Shown here: positions 27,800-36,780 of the stretch, one piece after another
Position numbering within the stretch: the first letter of the stretch is position 1
How the letters are laid out: each line of letters begins with the position of its first letter
Source of the DNA: Coriobacteriaceae bacterium
Lineage (GTDB): Bacteria; Actinomycetota; Coriobacteriia; Coriobacteriales; Coriobacteriaceae
Length of the DNA stretch: 64,000 nucleotides
NCBI GenBank assembly: GCA_902364975.1
Contig: CABJFQ010000008.1
Coordinates: forward strand, 17,193-81,192
Reading direction: 5' to 3'
The notes under the pieces: model-generated
The model's database searches: none
Told to the model about the DNA's origin: nothing
Seen by the model: only the letters and a program-made list of their open reading frames with translations
Position numbers and translations under genes: made by a program

Positions 27800-28720
27800 A
27801 TGCGTATTGTGTTTATGGGTACGCCTGATTTTGCTGTGCCCTCGCTGGCTTCGCTTGTCGAGGCTGGAAACGAGATTGCGCTTGTTGTTACTCGTCCTGA
27901 TGCTGTTCGTGGGCGTGGTAAGAAGCTGGAGCCGTCTCCTGTTAAGGCTAAGGCGCTCGAGCTTGGTCTGCCTGTTGTTGAGGCTAATCGTATGACGCCT
28001 GAGGTTGTTGAGGTGCTCCAGGCTGCCCAGGCTGACATTTTCTGTGTGGCTGCTTATGGCTGTATTTTGCCTGATGAGGTGCTGCATATAGCGCCGCTTG
28101 GTATTGTGAATGTTCATGCGTCCTTGCTGCCTCGTTGGCGTGGGGCTGCTCCTATTCAGCGTGCCATTCTTGCTGGTGATGAGATTGCTGGCGTTTCTAT
28201 TATGCGCATTGGGCATGGCGTGGATACTGGTGCTTATTGTGCTCAGACTTCCACGTCGGTTGCCGGTAAGCATGCCGAGGCGCTGACTATGGAGCTCGCT
28301 GAGCTCGGCGGCAAACTGCTTGCCGATACGCTTCCTTCTCTTGCCGATGGCACCGCCGTGTGGATCGAACAGGATGAGTCGCTTGTTACCCATGCTGCCA
28401 AGATTTCTAAGCAGGAGATGCGCTTGGATCCGCACATGGCGGCGCTCGATTGCGCGCGTCATGTGCTGGCCTCTTCCGATACCGCGCCTGCTCGTTGCGT
28501 GATTGCCGGCAAGACCGTGCGCGTGTTCGATGCTGCGCCGGCTGATGTGTCGCTTGGTGAGGGGCTCGTCGCCGTTCAGGCCAAGCATGTTTACCTGGGC
28601 CTTTTCGATGGCTCGGTCGAGTTGCTCGAGGTTAAGCCTGATGGCAAGCGTGCTATGACTGCTTCTGCTTGGGCTGCTGGCTTGCAGGGTGCCGATCTTT
28701 CGTGGGGTGTATTGTCATGA
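27800..28720 (+). CDS. fmt: Methionyl-tRNA formyltransferase
   Basis: Formylates initiator Met-tRNA. 306 residues: MRIVFMGTPDFAVPSL at the N terminus, VHASLLPRWRGAAPIQRAI (about 103-121) containing the catalytic HxSLLP region, and the C-terminal OB-like domain from about 205. The gene, especially its first 500 bases, prefers T at third positions (GTT, CGT, GCT), unlike priA and def, which prefer C and G; this may mean a different codon-use history. Its stop overlaps the rsmB start. Confidence 0.94.
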   Translation: MRIVFMGTPDFAVPSLASLVEAGNEIALVVTRPDAVRGRGKKLEPSPVKAKALELGLPVVEANRMTPEVVEVLQAAQADIFCVAAYGCILPDEVLHIAPLGIVNVHASLLPRWRGAAPIQRAILAGDEIAGVSIMRIGHGVDTGAYCAQTSTSVAGKHAEALTMELAELGGKLLADTLPSLADGTAVWIEQDESLVTHAAKISKQEMRLDPHMAALDCARHVLASSDTAPARCVIAGKTVRVFDAAPADVSLGEGLVAVQAKHVYLGLFDGSVELLEVKPDGKRAMTASAWAAGLQGADLSWGVLS

Positions 28721-30117
28721 GCAAGCTGTCTCCCGCGCGCAAGCTTGCGCTCGATGTACTGATGGAGGCCGATCGCCGCGGCATGTATGCGCGCGACGTG
28801 CTGTCCTCTCGCGCATCGGCCAAGGCTATTGACCAGCGCGATTCCGCTTTTGCCGTCCGCTTGGCGCTGGGCGTGGCCGCCACGCAGGGTATTTTGGACG
28901 AGCTGCTCGACCAGTTTCTCGATAAACCCAAAAAGGTTGCGCCGCGCGTTCGCATGGCGCTTCGTATCTCGGCCTTCGAGATGCTCTACCTGCATACGCC
29001 GGGCCGCGTTGCCGTGAGCCAGGGTGTTGAGCTGGTGCGCAGCGGTGCTAAGTCTGCCGCGGGCCTGGCTAACGCGGTGCTGCACAAGGTTGCGGACAAT
29101 GTTGAGGACTTTGCCACGGCATCTGACGTGGATGAGTCCGAGCGCCGTTTGGTTCGTCTGTCTCGCCTGATGGGCTTGCCGCGCTGGCTGTGCGCTCGCA
29201 TTATGGCGTCGTTTGACACGCCAGAGGGTGCGCTTAACTTTGCCGGCAATCTGGCCCCCGCACCGCTGGCCCTGCATGAGAACGCCTTTGCGACTAAGCC
29301 CGATCCGTATATCTCGCAGCTCGTCGCGCCTGTCTTCCCGGGCTGTCATGCCCCGGTTGATGCCCAGGTTACTGTTGCTTCGGGTGTGTTTGAGCGTGCT
29401 GCCGCGGTGGCATCTGACCTCAACGCGCAACTTATCGCCACAGCTGCCACGCGCCCTGGTAGCTGCCTTGAGATTGGTGCCGGTCGTGGCACCAAGACCT
29501 ATGTGATGATGTGTCAGGCCAAGCGTGCGGGCTACGAGCGTCAGCATACGGCGCTCGATCTTCATGATCGCAAGTGCGATCTGAATCTCGCTCGCCTGCA
29601 TAAGGCCGGTATTCAGGGCGTTCGTACGGTTTCGGGTGATGCTTGCGAGCTTGATGAGGTGCTCACATCGTTTGATGCCATGCTTGGCGAGCCGGTTAAG
29701 TTCGACACGGTCTTTATCGATGCGCCGTGCTCGGGCACCGGCACCATGCGCCGTCATCCCGAGATCCCGTGGCGCCTAACTGAGAATGACGTTACGACCG
29801 AGTTGCCCAAACTGCAGCTGACGATGCTCAAAGAGGCTGCCGCGCGCGTGGCTGCCGGTGGCGAGCTCATCTATGCGACGTGCTCGGTCTTCGACGAGGA
29901 GAACACGCAGGTGGTGGACGCTTTCCTGAACTCACCCGAGGGTACCGGCTTTACCGTGGCGCCACTCTCCGAGGCGCAGATCCTGCAGCTCCCCGAGTTC
30001 GATCAGGCTAAGAAGCTTGTCTCCGTACGTCAGAACGATCGAGGCCTCTTCCAAAGCGTGCCCGTTAACGCCGACTCCTACGACGGCCACTTCTGCGCCA
30101 GGCTGGTGCGCAACTAA
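28717..30117 (+). CDS. rsmB: 16S rRNA (cytosine-C5) methyltransferase, RsmB family
   Basis: Methylates a cytosine of 16S rRNA (C967 in E. coli). 466 residues: an N-terminal NusB-like RNA-binding domain (about 1-140), then a SAM-dependent domain with LEIGAGRGTKTYVMM (about 250-264), the catalytic-type DAPCSGTGTMRRHPEIPW (about 336-353) and YATCSVFDEENTQV (about 387-400), which hold the two conserved cysteines. The ATG overlaps the fmt stop by 4 nt. In-frame codons upstream lie in fmt and are unlike the family. Confidence 0.92.
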   Translation: MSKLSPARKLALDVLMEADRRGMYARDVLSSRASAKAIDQRDSAFAVRLALGVAATQGILDELLDQFLDKPKKVAPRVRMALRISAFEMLYLHTPGRVAVSQGVELVRSGAKSAAGLANAVLHKVADNVEDFATASDVDESERRLVRLSRLMGLPRWLCARIMASFDTPEGALNFAGNLAPAPLALHENAFATKPDPYISQLVAPVFPGCHAPVDAQVTVASGVFERAAAVASDLNAQLIATAATRPGSCLEIGAGRGTKTYVMMCQAKRAGYERQHTALDLHDRKCDLNLARLHKAGIQGVRTVSGDACELDEVLTSFDAMLGEPVKFDTVFIDAPCSGTGTMRRHPEIPWRLTENDVTTELPKLQLTMLKEAAARVAAGGELIYATCSVFDEENTQVVDAFLNSPEGTGFTVAPLSEAQILQLPEFDQAKKLVSVRQNDRGLFQSVPVNADSYDGHFCARLVRN

Positions 30118-30154
30118 TACGGCACCCGAGGGTTGACCCGCTTGCCATGAAATG

Positions 30155-30302
30155 GGCCTATCTACTACATTAAACCCATTACCCCCAACCATGCCGAATT
30201 TAGCGAATTCAAAACCGCAGGTAGACGGCTCGTCGATTTTGTAAAAACGCAGGTGTGCTCGGACTATACGGGTCAAACGTAGTAGATAGGCCGTTTTCGT
30301 GG
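30155..30302. repeat. 148-bp palindromic intergenic element, copy 1
   Basis: Perfect 14-bp terminal inverted repeats (30155-30168, GGCCTATCTACTAC, and 30289-30302) bound a 148-bp unit with an AAAACCGCAGGTAGA core (30216-30230). The same core, in similar surroundings and again between 14-bp terminal repeats, is found at 34219-34350. It is located after rsmB and before the convergent FmdB-type gene. Confidence 0.75.
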
Positions 30303-30353
30303 CGCAACCCCAGACCAGTCGCCGGGGCGTTGTTCATTCCTGAAAAAATTCAA

Positions 30354-30379
30354 CCCCGCGATCGGGCTTGATCGCGGGG
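30354..30379 (-). terminator. Terminator of the FmdB-type gene
   Basis: CCCCGCGATC (30354-30363) pairs perfectly with GATCGCGGGG (30370-30379), 6-nt loop; on the minus strand it is followed by TTGAATTTTTTC. Confidence 0.75.
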
Positions 30380-30389
30380 CCACTTGTCA

Positions 30390-30626
30390 CTAGTGGCTAT
30401 GCGGGCAGTTAGCGCAGCAGCCGCTGGTGGCGCTGGTGCTGGAGCCGCCGCTTCGCTGGTCGGTGTTGTAGAAGCCGCTGCCCTCAAACTTGATGCCGCT
30501 GGCCGAGAACGTCTTGGCGGCCGGAGCGCCGCAGTTGGGGCACACGACCTCGGGGGTCTCGGACATGGGATGCTCAACCTCAAACACATTGCCGCAGCTC
30601 GTGCACTTGTAATCGTAGCGCGCCAT
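30390..30626 (-). CDS. FmdB-family zinc-ribbon protein
   Basis: Small 78-residue protein with an N-terminal zinc ribbon: YDYKCTSCGNVFEVEH and then CPNCGAPAAKTFSA, two CxxC pairs, followed by the FEGSGFYNTD segment common to the FmdB/putative regulatory protein family. The Ser/Gly-rich end closes with GCCANCPHSH, which adds three cysteines and may bind a metal. The family's function is not established. AAGGAAG lies before the ATG; own terminator downstream. Confidence 0.85.
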   Translation of the reverse strand: MARYDYKCTSCGNVFEVEHPMSETPEVVCPNCGAPAAKTFSASGIKFEGSGFYNTDQRSGGSSTSATSGCCANCPHSH

Positions 30627-30648
30627 AATACTTCCTTTTCAGTACAAA

Positions 30649-30670
30649 GCGGGCAGATCACTCTGCCCGC
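30649..30670 (-). terminator. Hairpin after the GH13-GH77 gene
   Basis: GCGGGCAGA (30649-30657) pairs perfectly with 30662-30670, 4-nt loop. On the minus strand it follows the GH13-GH77 stop by 45 nt and precedes TTTG; the T tract is weak. Confidence 0.5.
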
Positions 30671-30714
30671 AAAAATTCAAACGTCTGTAACTGTACCCTA
30701 TATCGGGCGTTTTA

Positions 30715-33700
30715 TCACGGTTCGCTCCAGAATCTATGGGTGTTGCGCAGGAGCTGCGCAGTTTTGCCCTCGGCGGCCGCAACGTCGGCCTCGTCAGCCT
30801 GCCAGGTCCAGTTGCCCGTGGCCACGCCCGGTACATTCATGCGCGCATCGTCGCCAAGCCCCAGGACATCCTGCAGCGGCATCATCACCAGGGGAGCGTC
30901 GCTTGCCAGGGCGTTGCCCATGAGCTCGCTTGCCAATGCAATGCCGCTCGGCTCGTCGCCGCCCGCAAAGGAGCGCGTGCACCAGCCGGCAAGCGTCGAG
31001 GTGTCGTGCGTCGAGGTGTACAGGATCTTGCCCGGTGTGGGATGAATTCCGCAGCGAACGTCGTAGTCGCTAAACTCCAGCACGTCCATGCCGGGGAAGC
31101 CGCAGGTCGAAGCCATCGCACGAACGCCAGGCGTCAGATAGCCCAGGTCCTCGGCGATAAAGTTGAGCGGACCCAGCTCGTCGTAGGCGGTCTGGAACAG
31201 GTCTTTGCCCGGGCCCGCAAGCCAGCGGCCATCGGCACAGGCCTTGCCGGCGGGGATGCTAAAGTAGCTGTGGAAGCCCAAGAAGTGGTCCAGGCGCACG
31301 CGGTCGTAGAGCGAAAACGCACGACGCAGGCGATCCATCCACCAGCTATAGCCGTTCTGCTTCATGTGGTCCCAGCGGAAGGTGGGGTTACCCCACACCT
31401 GGCCCTCGGGCGCAAAGTTGTCGGGCGGCGCGCCCGAAATTTCAATTGCCTTGCCGGTATCGGACAGCCAGAAGTTTTCGGGCTCGCTCCACGCGTCGGC
31501 CGAATCGTCCGAGACATACATGGGGATATCGCCGATGACCTCGATGCCTTTCTTGTGTGCATAGTTCATGAGCTCGCACCAGGCAAGGTCAAAGCGATAC
31601 TGCATATACGCCTGCAGCTCGGCCTCGTCGTGGAAGCGCTTGTCATCGATCAGATGCTCGTTGTAGCGCGCGACATCCGCCGGCCAATCGTGGCGCGACA
31701 GCCCCTCAAAGTGCTTCTTGACCGCCATGTAGACGCAGTATTTCTCGAGCCAATCGGCGTTGCGATGTTTAAACGCCGTGTACAGCGGGTCGGCATCCTC
31801 GCCGCCGCGGGTCTTCCAGGTGGCAAAGTCGGCAGCCAGCTCCTCGTGGCTCTCGGGCAGCAGGTCGATATTGCCTGCAAAGGCCGAAGGACCGGCATAG
31901 GGGGAGCGGAAGAAGTCCGTGGGATTGACGGGCAGAACCTGCCAGTAGCGCATGCCCATGGCGGCCAGGTGGTCGATAAAGCGACGCGTGGGCGCACCGA
32001 TTGTGCCAGGCTTGCCGTCATCGGTCGGCACCGAGGTGATGTGGCACACGACGCCCGCGCCGTGATCAAGCGGCTCCTGCAGGCGCTGCTCGGCATGGTG
32101 ATAGATAATCGACGAGCCCAGCGGATACAGATCGAGCGTGACCGTACCGTTGTGGATCTCGCACTCGTGACCGCTGATCACGTCACTCGCGCATTCGCCG
32201 AGCGCCGGAATCGTCACGCGGTGCGAATTGCGCAGGCTGCGGTTGATGATAACCGTCGCGGACTCGCCATCCTTGCCCGTGCGGTTGTATGCCAGCACCT
32301 CGTCGTTGAGCGCGAAGGCCTTGATCTCGCCGTCGATCATAAATGGCAGTGCGCGGCGTACGGCGGAGGCGTTCTTGACAATAGCCAGCGTGTCGAAGTC
32401 GTGCAGATGGTCCTTGGTCGGCAGCGTGCGGCGGTTGCCCGGATCGGTGAGGCCCTCCAGGCCGTACTCGTCGCCATAATAGATCGAGGGCACGCCCGGG
32501 AAGGTCATCTGCATGAGCGTCGCCAGCCAAAAGCGGCTCTTGGCCAGGCCCATCGAGTTCTCGTCCAGGCGCCATTTGCTGCGTTCGCTCTCGGGCAGCT
32601 GCGACTCGTCAGGGCCACCGCCGAGCACCGAGATGATGCGCGGGCGGTCGTGGCTCGAAAGCAGATTGAGCGCGCAGGACAGTGCCTCGCGCGGGTAATT
32701 CTCGCGTAGGGTCTCGATGTCCTCGGCAGCCTGATAGGCATTCTTGTAGCCCATCAAAAAGCCGATGACCATGTCGCGGAAGGGGTAATCCATAGCAGAG
32801 TCCAGCTCGGAGCCCTGCAGGTAGCGGCGCAGATGGCCGTAGCTGATCTTGTTGGAGGCGTCTTCCCAGACCTCGCCGAGTAGCAGCGCGTCGGGCTTCT
32901 CGGCGAGTACGGCCTTCTTGATTTCGGCCAGGAAGTCGTCGGAAAGCTCGTCAGCTACGTCCAGGCGCCAACCATGGGCACCGGCGCGCAGCCATTTGCG
33001 AATCACGCCGTCTTTGCCCAGAAGCTTTTCGCGTACCAGCTCGGAGCTCTCATTGATGGCGGGCATGTTGCCCACGCCCCACCAGCAGTCATACGACCCG
33101 TCCTCATGGAAGTAAAACGCATCGCGCCACGGCGAGTCCTCGCTCTGCCAGGCACCCACGCCGGGGTAGTTGCCGTAGCGGTTAAAGTAGATCGAGTCGT
33201 CGCCCGTATGGTTGAAGACGCCGTCCAGAATAATGGAAATGCCGAGCTTCTCGGCCGCCTCGCACAGCTCGGTAAAATCCTGCTCGGTGCCCAGGATCGG
33301 GTCGATCTTGGTGTAGTCGGCCGTGTCGTAGCGGTGGTTGCTCGCGGCCTCAAAGATGGGGTTGAGGTAGATGGCCGTAAAGCCTAGCTCGGCAATGCGG
33401 GGCAGGTCATTTTGGATACCCTTGAGCGAGCCGCCGTAAAAATCCCAGGTCTTGATGGAGCCGTCTTCGGCACGCTCGTACTCCGGCGGTTCGTTCCAGT
33501 CCTCGACCATGCGGCGCTGGATTCCGTTGCGAGGCTTTTCGACTTCGGTCAGCGTGCGCTCGCGCCAGTTCTCGTCGCGGGCGTAGCGGTCGGGGAAGAT
33601 CTGGTAAACCATGCCACGCTCGTACCACTCGGGACGAACTTCGCGGTGCTTGTAGACGGTAATCTGGAACGACGGGACCTCGGCGTAGTCGTAGGTTACG

Positions 33701-34011
33701 CCCTCGCCACCGGTGCGACCCTGCGGCGCGCCCAAGCGGACGTCGGGCTGGCCCTCGATATTGCAGATAAAGCTGTACCAGATAAGACAGGGCTCGGTGC
33801 ACTCAAGCTCTACGGTAAATATGCCGTCGCCCTCGTGCGTCATGGGATACCGAGACTCACCGATTTCATCTACCCAGGTGCGCAGCGTAAGCGTTGCCTG
33901 GTTGGGATCGGCATCCTCCAATATCACCGAGAGGGAAACGGAAGTTCCAGTGGTCACAGCGCCAAACGGAGTGCGAAACTGCGGCAGGCGGCTGTTGTGA
34001 ATCAATCTCAT
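30715..34011 (-). CDS. Fused GH13 amylase-type glucosidase and GH77 4-alpha-glucanotransferase
   Basis: Bifunctional alpha-glucan enzyme of about 1098 residues. The first half is GH13 with an N-terminal beta-sandwich (about 1-125). GH13 signs are LDGVFNHTG, GWRLDVADEL (nucleophile Asp), LLGEVWEDA (acid/base Glu) and LLSSHDRPR, resembling neopullulanase or cyclomaltodextrinase types. The second half (about 640 onward) is GH77/MalQ: YWQVLPVNPTDFFRSPY, IGDIPMYVSDDSADAW, QVWGNPTFRW, RLDHFLGF, FIAEDLGYLTP and STHDTSTLAGW. ATG 34011 is chosen because the preceding 36 codons are unlike the family. It is the last gene of the glycogen block and has its own promoter-like region. Confidence 0.88.
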   Translation of the reverse strand: MRLIHNSRLPQFRTPFGAVTTGTSVSLSVILEDADPNQATLTLRTWVDEIGESRYPMTHEGDGIFTVELECTEPCLIWYSFICNIEGQPDVRLGAPQGRTGGEGVTYDYAEVPSFQITVYKHREVRPEWYERGMVYQIFPDRYARDENWRERTLTEVEKPRNGIQRRMVEDWNEPPEYERAEDGSIKTWDFYGGSLKGIQNDLPRIAELGFTAIYLNPIFEAASNHRYDTADYTKIDPILGTEQDFTELCEAAEKLGISIILDGVFNHTGDDSIYFNRYGNYPGVGAWQSEDSPWRDAFYFHEDGSYDCWWGVGNMPAINESSELVREKLLGKDGVIRKWLRAGAHGWRLDVADELSDDFLAEIKKAVLAEKPDALLLGEVWEDASNKISYGHLRRYLQGSELDSAMDYPFRDMVIGFLMGYKNAYQAAEDIETLRENYPREALSCALNLLSSHDRPRIISVLGGGPDESQLPESERSKWRLDENSMGLAKSRFWLATLMQMTFPGVPSIYYGDEYGLEGLTDPGNRRTLPTKDHLHDFDTLAIVKNASAVRRALPFMIDGEIKAFALNDEVLAYNRTGKDGESATVIINRSLRNSHRVTIPALGECASDVISGHECEIHNGTVTLDLYPLGSSIIYHHAEQRLQEPLDHGAGVVCHITSVPTDDGKPGTIGAPTRRFIDHLAAMGMRYWQVLPVNPTDFFRSPYAGPSAFAGNIDLLPESHEELAADFATWKTRGGEDADPLYTAFKHRNADWLEKYCVYMAVKKHFEGLSRHDWPADVARYNEHLIDDKRFHDEAELQAYMQYRFDLAWCELMNYAHKKGIEVIGDIPMYVSDDSADAWSEPENFWLSDTGKAIEISGAPPDNFAPEGQVWGNPTFRWDHMKQNGYSWWMDRLRRAFSLYDRVRLDHFLGFHSYFSIPAGKACADGRWLAGPGKDLFQTAYDELGPLNFIAEDLGYLTPGVRAMASTCGFPGMDVLEFSDYDVRCGIHPTPGKILYTSTHDTSTLAGWCTRSFAGGDEPSGIALASELMGNALASDAPLVMMPLQDVLGLGDDARMNVPGVATGNWTWQADEADVAAAEGKTAQLLRNTHRFWSEP

Positions 34012-34072
34012 AGTACGGTCCAGTTCTATACAATCATGGCCAGCGGGCCATGGGCTTAACGCACAAGGTGTA

Positions 34073-34153
34073 AGTATATCTGTTGTACATAGGGTGTATA
34101 AACAACATCCGTTTACCATCGGCGAACGGTTGTCCTAGAAAATCGTTTTACCA
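34073..34153 (-). promoter_or_regulatory. Promoter and operator-like repeats of the GH13-GH77 gene
   Basis: On the minus strand a TATACT -10 candidate lies at 34078-34073. Upstream are TGGTAAAC (34118-34111) and TGGTAAAAC (34153-34145), two sites in the same orientation 35 nt apart. The same words occur, partly as a palindrome, upstream of glgB (44226-44313), suggesting one regulator for glycogen synthesis and glucan breakdown. The -35 is unclear. Confidence 0.5.
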
Positions 34154-34218
34154 CCCAAATTATCGCGGTATTCGAAAACGCCCAGACGGATACTATTTGT
34201 AGTCAAACAAAAGTACTT

Positions 34219-34350
34219 CGGTTTACTACGACGATTTGAATGATCTCAAGCACTGTCAATTTGGTGATATTAAAACCGCAGGTAGAAGCGTTGTCAATTT
34301 CGAAGATTACTCGCCGTGGTCGGCCAGAGCTATTTTGTCGTAGTAAACCG
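34219..34350. repeat. 132-bp palindromic intergenic element, copy 2
   Basis: Perfect 14-bp terminal inverted repeats (34219-34232, CGGTTTACTACGAC, and 34337-34350) bound a 132-bp unit whose centre contains AAAACCGCAGGTAGA, shared with the element at 30155-30302. Together with 34012-34218, which holds the promoter region, it fills the 430-bp space between glgA and the GH13-GH77 gene; nothing in it looks coding. Confidence 0.75.
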
Positions 34351-34381
34351 GCCCTCTTTTTAATACAGAAGTTCAACCAAG

Positions 34382-34410
34382 AAGAGGGCGCCTGATTGGG
34401 GCGCCCTCTT
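34382..34410 (-). terminator. Terminator of glgA
   Basis: AAGAGGGCGCC (34382-34392) and GGCGCCCTCTT (34400-34410) form a perfect 11-bp stem with a 7-nt loop. On the minus strand it comes 31 nt after the glgA stop and precedes a T-rich stretch. Confidence 0.75.
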
Positions 34411-34440
34411 TTGCGTTGGATTAAGTTTTAATCGTCCGGA

Positions 34441-36756
34441 TTAGCGACGCTTGCGGGTGGCCGTCGCCTTACGGACGGAGGTCTTCTTGGTCGGAGCCTT
34501 TTTCTCAGTGGGAGCGGCGGGGGAGGCCGGGGCCTCCTTGGCGGGCTCGGCCTTTGCCGAAGCCTTTGGAGCGGTCTTGACCTCAGCGGCCTTCGGCGCC
34601 GGTTCGGCCTTTACTGCGGGCTTGTCCTCGGCTTTAGCCTCTGCCTTGGAAGCGGCTGTCTTGGTCGTGGCCTTTTTGACCGTCGTCGTAGCGCGCTTGC
34701 GCGTGCTGGTCTTGGCGGCCGGCTTAACCTCGACAGCTTCCTCAGCCTTTGTCTCAGCGGGCGTCTCCTCGACTTTGGCGGCCGGCTTTGCGGCGGCCTT
34801 CGGAGTCGTCTTCGCGGCGGCCTTCGTCGTAGCAGCCTTCGTGGTCGTCGACTTAGTAGCCGTGGTCTTCTTGGCTGCCGTTGCCTTCTTGGTGGACGCG
34901 GTCGTCTTCTTGGCAGCGGTCTTGGCCGGAGCCTTTGCCGCGGGCTTAGCCTCGGCGGTGGCCTCAGCCTTTACCTCGGGAACAGCCTCGGCCTCGGCGG
35001 CCTTCTTGGCGGCTGAGGTGGTGCGCTTGCGCGTGGTCGTTGTCTTGGCAGCGGTGGTCTTGGTCGCCGCCGTCTTGGTCGCTGTGGCCTTCTTAGCCGT
35101 TGCCCTGCGGGCCGTCGTCTTCTTTGCCGTAGGCTTCGCAGCAGGCTCGGGCTCGGGAGTAGCCTCGGCCTTCACCTTAGGATCGGCCTTAACGGGCTCA
35201 GCTTCAACCGGCTTCTCCTCGGCCTTGGGCTCCTCGGCAGCAGCGGGCTCCTCGACAGCCGCAGCAGCCTCCACAGCCGCCGGCCTCTCAATCTCCGGGT
35301 GCATAAAGAAGTACAGGTCCAGATACTTGTCGGCCGAGCGCGTCCAGCTAAAGTCCTGGCTCATGGCCTGCGTGATCAGCTGGTTCCAGGCATCGCGGTT
35401 ATCCCAGAACAGGCGAGCCGCGCGGAACACCGCGTCGCCCATCTCGTCGCCGTTAAAGTTGGTAAACGAGAAGCCCGTGCCCTCGCCGGTAAACTCGTTG
35501 TACGGCTGCACGGTGTCCTTCAGACCACCGGTCTCGCGAACAATCGGCAGGGTGCCGTAGCGCATGGCGATGATCTGTGACAGGCCGCAGGGCTCAAACT
35601 TCGAAGGCATCAGGAACATGTCGGCGGCGGCGTACATGCGCTGCGACAGCGCCGGATCAAATTCGATGCGCGCGGCCATGGTGCCGGGGTACTTGTCCTG
35701 GAAGTAGCGTAGGCCGTCCTCGTAGTCGCGGTCGCCGGTGCCCAGCACGGCCACCTGAACGCCGCCGGCAAGAATGCGGTCGAGCGCGTACATGACCAGG
35801 TCCATGCCCTTCTGGCGCGTCAGGCGCGTGACCATCACCATGAGCGGACGGTCGTCGTGAACCTCGAGCCCCAGCTCTTCCTGCAGCTTGGCCTTGCACA
35901 CGGCCTTGCCAGAACGGTCTTCAACCGTGTAGTTGGCGGCAATGCGCTTGTCGGTCGCCGGGTCAAAGCCGGCCACGTCAATGCCGTTCAAAATGCCCTG
36001 CAGCGCATAGGAGCGCTCGCGCAGCACACCGTCCAGGCCCTCGCCAAACTCAGGCGTCTGGATCTCGTTGGCATAGGTGGGGCTTACCGTGGTGATGGCA
36101 TCGGCATAGCGCAGCGCGCCCAGCATGTAGTTGATGCTGCAGGCATCGCAACGCAGCTGTGAGGCGGCCGCCGGTATATGCGCCACGCCCAGGATGTCCT
36201 CCATCACGGTGTCGCTAAACTGGCCCTGGAACGCCACGTTGTGGATCGAGAACACGGTCTTGACGCGGTCGTACAGCGGCAGGCCCTGGTAGAACTCGCG
36301 CAGGAACACGGGCGCCAGTGCCGTCTGCCAGTCGTTGCAGTGCAGGATGTCGCACTCAAAGCCCTCGGGCAGGTGCTGCAGGCTCTCGGTGATGGCCTTG
36401 GAGAAGAACGCAAAACGCTCGCCGTCGTCAAAGAAGCCGTACGGATAGTCGCGCGCAAAGTAGCGCTCGTTGTCCACGAACATATAGGTGACGCCGTCGT
36501 GCTCGAGCTTCTCGAGCCCGCAGTACTCGTTGCGCCAGCCCAGGCTCACGTAAAAGTCGGAGAAGTGCTCCATCTGCGCCTTGTACTCGTCCTTGATGGT
36601 TGCGTACTTGGGCACCATCACGATAACCTCGGCGCCGGCGCGCACAAGCGCCGCAGGCAGCGAGCCCGCCACGTCGCCCAGGCCACCGGTCTTTACAAAT
36701 GGTGCGCACTCGGCCGAGGCAAACACGATCTGCATCTTTTTGCTGGAATCTGCCAT
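34441..36756 (-). CDS. glgA: Glycogen synthase GlgA with long Lys/Ala/Thr-rich tail
   Basis: Extends alpha-1,4-glucan from ADP-glucose (GT5). The enzyme part is about 485 residues: IVFASAECAPFVKTGGLGDVAGSLP at the N terminus, DILHCNDWQTALAPVFL, and the C-terminal lobe with VTRLTRQKGMDLV and PSKFEPCGLSQIIAMRYGTLP. It then continues for about 280 residues of Ala/Lys/Thr/Glu/Pro repeats (AAKKTTA, TKKATAAKK and the like) ending in ATRKRR, resembling histone H1 or the mycobacterial HU tail. Family members usually end near residue 480. ATG 36756 is preferred over 36768 because a GGGAG lies 5 nt before it. Confidence 0.92.
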   Translation of the reverse strand: MADSSKKMQIVFASAECAPFVKTGGLGDVAGSLPAALVRAGAEVIVMVPKYATIKDEYKAQMEHFSDFYVSLGWRNEYCGLEKLEHDGVTYMFVDNERYFARDYPYGFFDDGERFAFFSKAITESLQHLPEGFECDILHCNDWQTALAPVFLREFYQGLPLYDRVKTVFSIHNVAFQGQFSDTVMEDILGVAHIPAAASQLRCDACSINYMLGALRYADAITTVSPTYANEIQTPEFGEGLDGVLRERSYALQGILNGIDVAGFDPATDKRIAANYTVEDRSGKAVCKAKLQEELGLEVHDDRPLMVMVTRLTRQKGMDLVMYALDRILAGGVQVAVLGTGDRDYEDGLRYFQDKYPGTMAARIEFDPALSQRMYAAADMFLMPSKFEPCGLSQIIAMRYGTLPIVRETGGLKDTVQPYNEFTGEGTGFSFTNFNGDEMGDAVFRAARLFWDNRDAWNQLITQAMSQDFSWTRSADKYLDLYFFMHPEIERPAAVEAAAAVEEPAAAEEPKAEEKPVEAEPVKADPKVKAEATPEPEPAAKPTAKKTTARRATAKKATATKTAATKTTAAKTTTTRKRTTSAAKKAAEAEAVPEVKAEATAEAKPAAKAPAKTAAKKTTASTKKATAAKKTTATKSTTTKAATTKAAAKTTPKAAAKPAAKVEETPAETKAEEAVEVKPAAKTSTRKRATTTVKKATTKTAASKAEAKAEDKPAVKAEPAPKAAEVKTAPKASAKAEPAKEAPASPAAPTEKKAPTKKTSVRKATATRKRR

Positions 36757-36780
36757 ATTGTCTCCCATGTTGCAATTCGA

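Noticed and set aside
34451..35560. A 369-codon open frame on the + strand opposite the glgA tail
   Set aside because: It arises from the repetitive GCC/AAG/ACC codons of the Lys/Ala/Thr-rich tail read in reverse. The Ala/Val/Ser-rich product has no family signs.
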